NCBI GenBank assembly: GCA_031263265.1
Contig: JAISGE010000159.1
Location: 1-5,893, forward strand
Source of the DNA: Treponema sp.
GTDB lineage: Bacteria > Spirochaetota > Spirochaetia > Treponematales > Breznakiellaceae
Direction of reading: 5' to 3'
Length of the DNA: 5,893 nucleotides
Position 1 is the stretch's first letter. Every line of letters starts with the position of its first letter. A program made the translations under genes and the position numbers. Shown here piece after piece: positions 1 to 4,561 of the stretch. The notes beneath the pieces were generated by a model that had not been told where the DNA came from, did no database searches, and saw nothing but the letters and a program-made list of their open reading frames with translations.

Positions 1-1
1 T

Positions 2-367
2 GTGATTGTAGATTTTCATGCCGAATCAACACGGGAAAAAGAGGCGCTCGGTTTCTATGTGGACGGACGCGCTTCCATGTTTGCCGGTACCCACACCCAC
101 GTTCAGACCGCCGATGAAAAAATCCTGCCGCAAGGCACAGCCTATATCAGCGACCTTGGCATGACCGGCGTTTTGAGCGGCATAATCGGCATGGACAAAG
201 AAATCTGCCTTGAACGCGCGCGAAAGCAAATACTCTACCCGCTGTGCTGCGCGGAAGGCGCGGCAAGCATACAAGGCGTCCACGTCCTTGCCGCCTTATC
301 AGGCAATCTTAGACCCGCGGTATCACCCGCTGTATCAATCAAGCGGTTCAGCGTTGCCGCGGGTTAA
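2..367 (+). CDS. ymdB: YmdB/TIGR00282-family metallophosphoesterase, C-terminal part (5' truncated by window)
   Basis: This is the last 121 residues of a protein that is normally about 260-280 aa, so a little over half is missing before the window. The GTG at position 2 reads as an internal valine of the family segment IVDFHAE, not as a start. The visible motifs are DFHAE near the start and GTHTHVQTAD around residues 29-38, both metal-site segments of the family, followed by the family block AYISDLGMTG and IIGMDKE. Characterised relatives are dinuclear-metal phosphodiesterases; Bacillus YmdB hydrolyses 2',3'-cyclic nucleotides and affects biofilm and sporulation decisions. The C-terminal tail (SGNLRPAVSPAVSIKRF) is looser than usual but still ends in the expected SIKRF-like strand. 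The stop codon lies within a 12-bp palindrome at 360-371, and the next gene starts 30 bp downstream on the same strand. The family call is secure; the exact substrate is not. Confidence 0.9.
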   Translation: MIVDFHAESTREKEALGFYVDGRASMFAGTHTHVQTADEKILPQGTAYISDLGMTGVLSGIIGMDKEICLERARKQILYPLCCAEGAASIQGVHVLAALSGNLRPAVSPAVSIKRFSVAAG

Positions 368-382
368 CCCGTAAAGTAATAT
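354..382 (+). promoter_or_regulatory. Candidate promoter of the MFS gene with a palindromic spacer
   Basis: TTGCCG (354-359) and TAATAT (377-382) are separated by 17 bp and match the sigma-70 -35 and -10 consensus at 4 of 6 positions each. The spacer carries the perfect 12-bp palindrome CGGGTTAACCCG (360-371), a place where a repressor could sit. The expected transcription start would be only about 9 nt before the GTG start at 398, giving a very short leader. Both hexamers are weak and the site overlaps the end of the upstream coding region, so this is tentative. Confidence 0.3.
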
Positions 383-397
383 TTTTGGGAAGATCTT

Positions 398-1621
398 GTG
401 GAAATAAACTGGAAAAAGAATACCGCCTTATTTTTAACCGGACAGGCATTGACTCTTTTTGGTTCAATGATTGTACAATATGCGATCATCTGGCATATAA
501 CCCTTAAAACCCAGTCGGGTTCGATGATGACCCTTTTTACTGTTGCCGGATTTCTCCCCATGTTTTTTATTTCCCCTTTCGCCGGGATATGGGCCGATAG
601 ATTTAACCGGAAATATATCATCAATATTGCGGACGGGGCTATCGCTCTTGTCAGCCTGATTGTGGCGATTTTCATTATGCTGGGATTTGAATCTTTTGGG
701 ATTCTGCTGGTCTGCGCCGTTGTGCGTTCACTCGGTCAGGGAGTACAGTCTCCGGCAGTTGGGGCGTTTATCCCGCAAATTGTTCCTGTGGAGCATTTGA
801 CAAAAGTAAACGGACTACAGAGCAGCATACAATCGTTCATTACCATAAGCTCTCCTATGGCAAGCGGCGCGCTTATGGCATTTGCCCCGTTAGAGCTGCT
901 TTTTTTTCTTGATCTTATTACCGCCGCTATCGGCATAAGCGTTCTGTTCTTTTTTGTAAAAACGCCAATGTTGGAAAAACCTGAACCGGCGGAAGGACAA
1001 AAAGAAATTGAATACTTTCATGACTTAAAAGAAGGAATAAAATATATCAATAAACAGGGTTATATTTTACGCTTAATTGTATTTTCGGGTATTTTTATGT
1101 TTTTTGCATCCCCTTCCGCATTACTGACGCCCCTTCAAGTAACTAGAAATTTTGGAAATGACGTGTGGCGGCTTACGGCAATAGAAATGACGTTTTCAAT
1201 TGGAATGATGGCCGGGGGTATTCTGATAGGGGCGTGGGGAGGATTCAAGAACCGTATTTTTACGATAACGTTTGCTTGCGTAATATTTGGCATTGGGACT
1301 TTCGCTCTTGGGGTGGTACATAATTTTTGGATATATATTGGTATTATGGCGATTATAGGGGTGGCCATGCCGCTATACAATACTCCCACTATGGTTTTAT
1401 TACAATCTACGGTAGACCCGGTATATATGGGAAGGGTGCTTTCAGTCTTTATGATGATAAGCAGCGTAATGATGCCTATAGGTATGCTGTTTTTCGGACC
1501 TCTTGCCGACAAGGTTTCTATTGATATTCTCCTTATCGGAACAGGTATCGTAATGGCGTTATTGGGTATTCCATTTGTGGCAAGTAAAACGCTCCGGGAA
1601 GCGGGACGAAGTCCGGCATGA
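398..1621 (+). CDS. MFS drug-efflux transporter, macrolide-efflux (Mef) type
   Basis: A 407-aa inner-membrane secondary transporter, full length for the 12-helix MFS_3/Mef-like family, which expels macrolides or other hydrophobic compounds using the proton gradient. The N-terminus WKKNTALFLTGQALTLFGS resembles the Mef start. The MFS signature loop between helices 2 and 3 is present at about residues 63-75 (GIWADRFNRKYII). A hydrophilic central loop (about 188-218, rich in K and E) separates two six-helix halves. The stretches MAGGILIGAWGGF (271-283) and YMGRVLSVFMMISSVMMPIG (343-362) are typical of Mef proteins. Translation starts at GTG 398, with a GGGA-type ribosome site at 387-390. The gene is clearly AT-richer than its neighbours (sampled lines 37-43% G+C against about 55-60% in moeA), suggesting acquisition. 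No ABC-F resistance partner follows. The transported substrate cannot be told from sequence. Confidence 0.88.
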   Translation: MEINWKKNTALFLTGQALTLFGSMIVQYAIIWHITLKTQSGSMMTLFTVAGFLPMFFISPFAGIWADRFNRKYIINIADGAIALVSLIVAIFIMLGFESFGILLVCAVVRSLGQGVQSPAVGAFIPQIVPVEHLTKVNGLQSSIQSFITISSPMASGALMAFAPLELLFFLDLITAAIGISVLFFFVKTPMLEKPEPAEGQKEIEYFHDLKEGIKYINKQGYILRLIVFSGIFMFFASPSALLTPLQVTRNFGNDVWRLTAIEMTFSIGMMAGGILIGAWGGFKNRIFTITFACVIFGIGTFALGVVHNFWIYIGIMAIIGVAMPLYNTPTMVLLQSTVDPVYMGRVLSVFMMISSVMMPIGMLFFGPLADKVSIDILLIGTGIVMALLGIPFVASKTLREAGRSPA

Positions 1622-1643
1622 ATTAAAACTTATGCAAACGAAA

Positions 1644-1657
1644 GGTTGTATACAACC
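1644..1657. promoter_or_regulatory. Perfect 14-bp palindrome GGTTGTATACAACC
   Basis: Both halves match exactly (GGTTGTA / TACAACC), centred between 1650 and 1651. It could be a dimeric-repressor site, since the GTATAC core resembles operators of some GntR/HutC-type regulators. As RNA it could form a 5-bp hairpin with a TATA loop. It shares bases 1654-1657 with the left arm of the adjacent terminator hairpin, so the two RNA structures exclude each other. No regulator gene is present in the window, so the role is unproven. Confidence 0.3.
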
Positions 1658-1686
1658 ACGCTTATTACCCGTGGTTTTTGTTTCTT
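1654..1686 (+). terminator. Rho-independent terminator downstream of the MFS gene
   Basis: The arms AACCACG (1654-1660) and CGTGGTT (1670-1676) pair perfectly over 7 bp around a 9-nt loop. They run straight into a T-rich tract (1675-1686, TTTTTG then TTTCTT). The hairpin lies 32 bp past the MFS stop codon in the correct orientation. The stem is of moderate strength. Confidence 0.65.
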
Positions 1687-1693
1687 GGCACAA

Positions 1694-1740
1694 GGGACAG
1701 GTTTCAGGAAACGGACTTCTCATGCCTTGAAACGAGACCC
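1694..1740 (+). other. Imperfect hairpin in the moeA upstream region
   Basis: GTTTCAGG (1701-1708) pairs with CCTTGAAAC (1725-1733), with one bulged base. An outer GGG (1694-1696) / CCC (1738-1740) pair flanks a symmetrical 4+4 internal loop. If transcribed it would form a stem-loop upstream of moeA. A molybdenum-cofactor riboswitch was considered because those precede Mo-cofactor genes, but I could not recognise its multi-stem conserved core. The candidate moeA promoter also lies downstream of this element, which argues against a role in the moeA leader. Nothing else is evident between 1687 and 1747. Confidence 0.25.
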
Positions 1741-1747
1741 TGGTAAC

Positions 1748-1776
1748 TGTACAGACAAGAAAATAGGTGCTATATT
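1748..1776 (+). promoter_or_regulatory. Candidate sigma-70 promoter of moeA
   Basis: TGTACA (1748-1753, 4/6) and TATATT (1771-1776, 5/6) are separated by an ideal 17-bp spacer. The predicted start of transcription, around 1782-1784, falls almost on the moeA ATG at 1786, so the message would be leaderless or nearly so. This agrees with the lack of a well-placed Shine-Dalgarno sequence; the nearest AGG is about 16-18 nt from the ATG. The 8-bp palindrome CTGTACAG (1747-1754) covers the -35 element and could be an operator. Confidence 0.45.
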
Positions 1777-1785
1777 AAAAACGGT

Positions 1786-3018
1786 ATGGAACAACCTAAT
1801 CATATTTCCCATTTGCCCATTTCGTTAGATTCAGCACAGGAGATCCTCCTCGCACACACCCCGGTGCCTGAAGGGGAGTACCCGTTGTTGCCCCTGCTTG
1901 AGGCCCTGAACTGTATTGCCGGGGAAGACCTGGATGCCCGTATAGACCTGCCGCCCTTCGATAATTCCCCTCTGGATGGGTTTGCCTTGCGTCATACCGA
2001 CAGCGCCGGTGCAAGCAAAGATAGGCCGATTTTTTTACGGGTGATCGAGACTATCTATGCCGGAGACGTTCCCCACAAACCCCTGGATCCTGGGGAATGT
2101 GCCCGGGTCATGACCGGTGCGCCGCTTCCTGAGGGTGCCACCTGCGTCATTCCTTTTGAGGATACGGATAACCGCCCAGATCTGGTGGGGATCTTTCATG
2201 CTTTGGAGCTTTATCAGAATTACCGGTTTCACGGTGAAGATATGCCTCAAGGAAAGCGTATCCTGAGCAAAGGGGAACGCATCACCGGTGCCCATTTGGG
2301 CATTTTGGCAGCCCAGGGTTTTACGGGGATTCCTGTTTTTGCCCGTCCCCGGGTGGGGATCCTCTCTACCGGTACTGAACTTATGAGCGGGCCTGAACCG
2401 CTGATTCCCGGTAAAATATACGACAGTAACCGGTATCTTTTGGCAGCACGGGTAATAGCCTTGGGCGCTGAACCGGTATTCAGCTCAAATACCGCAGATG
2501 ATCCGGCCATTATCGCCAAAGCTGTGGAAGCATTACGGGAAACCTGCGATTGCATCGTCAGTACCGGCGGTGTTGCGGTGGGTGAACATGATTATATGCC
2601 CCAGGTTGGGGAACATATCCACGCGGAACAGTTATTTCGTCAGGTACAGATGAAGCCCGGCGGCTGGGTTACTGCCCTGTATAAAGAAAAAAAAATAATC
2701 CTCTGCCTTTCTGGAAATCCCTTTGCCGCGGCTATGAGCTTTGACCTTTTAGCCGCACCGGTGATCCGCCGGCTTGCCGGTGCTGCCCAGGTCATGTTCC
2801 CCCGGATCACCGGGGTAATGCAGGAACCTTTTCCCCGGTCAAGTCCCCGGGGACGGTTCTTGTACGCCCGGCGGGAAGGCACGGAAGTCTTTCTCCCCCA
2901 GGCTGGGTATGTAGCAGGTTCTCTCGCATCCCTTATCGGCTGTAACTGTATACTGCCTATTCCCCCAGGAACACCATCCCTCAAGCGAGGCGATACCGTA
3001 ACCCTCATTCCGCTCTGA
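1786..3018 (+). CDS. moeA: Molybdopterin molybdenumtransferase MoeA
   Basis: A 410-aa cytosolic enzyme of normal MoeA length. The family inserts molybdate (or tungstate in some organisms) into adenylylated molybdopterin to give the active cofactor. Visible motifs in order are PPFDNSPLDGFALR (56-69), MTGAPLPEGATCVIPFED (109-126), a linker with GAHLGILAAQG (168-178), VGILSTGTEL (190-199), KIYDSNRYLLAA (210-221), VSTGGVAVGEHDY (258-270, MPT-binding), MKPGGW (289-294) and LSGNPFAAAMSFDL (308-321). A C-terminal beta domain follows (about 335-410). Two deviations from the E. coli protein are visible: STGTEL for STGDEL and KPGGW for KPGKP. LSGNP in place of LPGNP is, as I recall, common in anaerobe homologues. 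ATG 1786 is the only reasonable start although it lacks a clear ribosome site. The gene converges on the minus-strand cluster and overlaps its last gene by 14 bp. A role in supplying formate dehydrogenase or another Mo/W enzyme is inferred. Confidence 0.93.
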   Translation: MEQPNHISHLPISLDSAQEILLAHTPVPEGEYPLLPLLEALNCIAGEDLDARIDLPPFDNSPLDGFALRHTDSAGASKDRPIFLRVIETIYAGDVPHKPLDPGECARVMTGAPLPEGATCVIPFEDTDNRPDLVGIFHALELYQNYRFHGEDMPQGKRILSKGERITGAHLGILAAQGFTGIPVFARPRVGILSTGTELMSGPEPLIPGKIYDSNRYLLAARVIALGAEPVFSSNTADDPAIIAKAVEALRETCDCIVSTGGVAVGEHDYMPQVGEHIHAEQLFRQVQMKPGGWVTALYKEKKIILCLSGNPFAAAMSFDLLAAPVIRRLAGAAQVMFPRITGVMQEPFPRSSPRGRFLYARREGTEVFLPQAGYVAGSLASLIGCNCILPIPPGTPSLKRGDTVTLIPL

Positions 3019-3613
3019 GATGGACCTGTATCCCCGTTGTTTCATCTCCGGTAATCTGGATCCGGGAAATGACCGAATCCAGATCTGCTGGTAAGCCTTT
3101 GGTTTGCACCACTAGATCCGCTAGATGCAGTACCCGGGCTGCAGTGGGTTTTATCCCCGCTGCAGATGTGTTCATCAACATGATAAAACACCCGGGCAAA
3201 ACCACCTCCCGCAGACTGTTCGATTCGCAGATGATAAGCTCCGTAGGGGAGATCTGAGCCAAAAAATGGGTGTATGCCGCTGCCAGAGCACCATAAAGGG
3301 ATCTGAGCCAGAACACCCGATTAGCCCCTGCTGCAAGTAACTGGGCAGTGTCTTTGTTCAGGGATGCTCCCTGCTCTTCTTCTAGGACAAAGTCCTCGGT
3401 AATAGAGACACAAGCTCCACATCCTGCTCCTCCTCGAGGGCACAAGGCGCCCTGGCGGGCTACGCTGGTGATCTTCAGCGCCACCATAGGAACATGAGTA
3501 GGAGCAAAAAGGGAGGAGCATTTCCAGTTTTTGATTAATGCTTTGGCTAACGTGGTCTTACCCGCGTTTTGACCAGAAGAACCGATGAGAACCATCTGAG
3601 GCGCATACAGCAT
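3005..3613 (-). CDS. P-loop NTPase of Mo-enzyme/Wood-Ljungdahl clusters with CPRGGxGCGxC motif (MobB-like, function unknown)
   Basis: A 202-aa soluble protein. It has a MobB-like Walker A, GSSGQNAGKTTL (11-22), a short strand ending in HVPMVALKIT (40-49), and a cysteine motif CPRGGAGCGAC (58-68; Cys58, Cys65, Cys68) able to bind metal or an Fe-S cluster. NKDTAQLLAAGANRVFWLR (86-104) follows, then a Walker B-like strand ELIICESNSLREVV (125-138) and a final DLDSVISRI segment. True MobB proteins share the P-loop but not, to my knowledge, this cysteine block. From memory, relatives sit beside formate dehydrogenase or molybdenum hydroxylase genes of anaerobes and are often labelled MobB-like. The start is uncertain: ATG 3613 or Met7 (ATG at 3593-3595). 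Neither has a Shine-Dalgarno, so translation may be coupled to cooC, whose stop is 14 bp upstream. The biochemical role is unknown. Confidence 0.8.
   Translation of the reverse strand: MLYAPQMVLIGSSGQNAGKTTLAKALIKNWKCSSLFAPTHVPMVALKITSVARQGALCPRGGAGCGACVSITEDFVLEEEQGASLNKDTAQLLAAGANRVFWLRSLYGALAAAYTHFLAQISPTELIICESNSLREVVLPGCFIMLMNTSAAGIKPTAARVLHLADLVVQTKGLPADLDSVISRIQITGDETTGIQVHLRAE
3054..3084 (+). terminator. Hairpin 36 bp past moeA, possible 3'-end structure
   Basis: ATCTGGAT (3054-3061) and ATCCAGAT (3077-3084) pair perfectly. After one C/A mismatch, CGG (3063-3065) and CCG (3073-3075) extend the stem around a 7-nt loop. It is the only strong hairpin I found near the moeA stop. It lacks a T-tract, so it is more likely a stabilising or Rho-assisted 3' end than a classic terminator. 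It lies within the coding sequence of the opposing P-loop gene, so it could also be coincidental. Confidence 0.3.
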
Positions 3614-3627
3614 AGGAGGAGTCGAGC

Positions 3628-4398
3628 CTACAGTTCCAGCTTTTTGATGATCTCAGCCAAGGCGCGCTTTACCGGAGCATCTTCCGGCAGGGTAATCAGG
3701 GGTTTTCCTGCAGCATCGTATTGGTAGACCAGGTCGTCTTGGGGAATCACCCCAATGAGGGAAAGTTTTTGAACTTCGATTTCTTCTTGGATACCAGGGT
3801 CAAGTTTTCCCCCAGGAGCACGGTTGACGATGAGGTGTACCGCCTTTACCTTGAGGTCTAGCTCGCCTATCATGGCGGCGATCCGCCCTGCAGCCTGGAT
3901 GCCCCGTCGGGAACAGTCACTGACCAGTAGGATCAGATCCACTGGCGGAAGAATCCCCCGGCTTATGTGTTCAAGACCGGCCTCGTTGTCTACCACCATA
4001 AAATTGTAGTTATTATAATATTTCCGTATCTGCTCCCGGAGCAGATCATTGACAAAGCAGTAACACCCTTTTCCCTGGCCCCTGCCCATAACCAGCATAT
4101 CATACTGGTTTTCTTCCACCAATGCAGAGCCAAACTTAAACGAAGCATATTCATGTTTTGACATACTCGGAGGAATGGGATTCTTGTCCACAAACTCCGC
4201 AGTGGCAATCTCCTCCCGGATATCTCCCAGGGTAATATCCGCTTGCACCCCCAACACCTCGTTTAGGTTGGAATTGGCGTCTGCATCTACCGCGAGAATC
4301 GGTCCTTTTCCGGTTTTGGCTAAATGATCCAAAAACAAACCGCAAATCGTTGTTTTTCCTGTACCGCCTTTACCGGCCATAGCTATCGAATAGGTCAT
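3628..4398 (-). CDS. cooC: CooC-type ATPase, carbon monoxide dehydrogenase nickel-insertion accessory protein
   Basis: A 256-aa cytosolic MinD/SIMIBI-class ATPase, the usual CooC length. It has the deviant Walker A GKGGTGKTT (9-17) with signature Lys10, and switch region VDADANSNLNEVLG (37-50). It also has the family hallmark MGRGQGKGCYCFVNDLLRE (104-122), whose Cys112 and Cys114 correspond to the CXC that binds Ni or Zn across the dimer in Carboxydothermus CooC1. Further motifs are VVDNEAGLEHISRG (135-148), LLVSDCSRRGIQAAGRIA (157-174) and VNRAPG (191-196). CooC uses ATP-driven dimer rearrangement to load nickel into the C-cluster of CO dehydrogenase; the CODH gene itself is not in the window. 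ATG 4398 follows a GAGGAGGG ribosome site (4411-4418) at 12 nt and its own promoter. It leads a probable operon with the P-loop gene and lies downstream of the hydrogenase terminator, so the two are probably transcribed separately. Confidence 0.93.
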   Translation of the reverse strand: MTYSIAMAGKGGTGKTTICGLFLDHLAKTGKGPILAVDADANSNLNEVLGVQADITLGDIREEIATAEFVDKNPIPPSMSKHEYASFKFGSALVEENQYDMLVMGRGQGKGCYCFVNDLLREQIRKYYNNYNFMVVDNEAGLEHISRGILPPVDLILLVSDCSRRGIQAAGRIAAMIGELDLKVKAVHLIVNRAPGGKLDPGIQEEIEVQKLSLIGVIPQDDLVYQYDAAGKPLITLPEDAPVKRALAEIIKKLEL

Positions 4399-4418
4399 AA
4401 GATTTTCTCTCCCTCCTC

Positions 4419-4447
4419 AATGTACTTCCCCCATGCAGTACCGTCAA
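4419..4447 (-). promoter_or_regulatory. Promoter of the cooC operon
   Basis: Reading on the minus strand, TTGACG (4447-4442, 5/6) and TACATT (4424-4419, 4/6) are separated by exactly 17 bp. Transcription would start about 7 nt past the -10, within or next to the GAGGAGGG ribosome site (4411-4418), leaving a leader of about 10-20 nt before ATG 4398. The strong hexamers and ideal spacing make this the best promoter in the window. Confidence 0.6.
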
Positions 4448-4502
4448 CCGTTTTTTCACCATTTTCGGCGTTTCCCGGTCCTTGGTGGTCACCTCTCAAA
4501 TT

Positions 4503-4537
4503 AAAAACCCATGAATCCTCTTCAGAATTCATGGGTT
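4503..4537 (-). terminator. Rho-independent terminator of the hydrogenase gene
   Basis: AACCCATGAAT (4506-4516) and ATTCATGGGTT (4527-4537) form a perfect 11-bp stem around a 10-nt loop. On the minus strand the stem is followed by a T-run (4507-4503) and then AATTTGAG. It starts 24 bp after the hydrogenase stop codon. Position, orientation and stem length make the call strong, and show that the hydrogenase gene is last in its transcript. Confidence 0.88.
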
Positions 4538-4561
4538 ACCTATTTTTAGTTCCCTAGTTCT

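Noticed and set aside
1687..1785. Molybdenum-cofactor riboswitch upstream of moeA
   Set aside because: The location suggested it, but only one imperfect stem-loop is visible, the conserved multi-stem core was not recognised, and the probable promoter lies downstream of it. A covariance-model search (Infernal/Rfam) would settle it.
1646..1828. 60-aa plus-strand frame across the MFS-moeA gap
   Set aside because: It spans the terminator and the moeA promoter, has no similarity I recognise, and overlaps the moeA start in another frame.
3613..3620. AGGAGGA-type ribosome-binding sequence on the plus strand
   Set aside because: No start codon or plausible plus-strand gene follows at suitable spacing; the region is the junction of two minus-strand genes.
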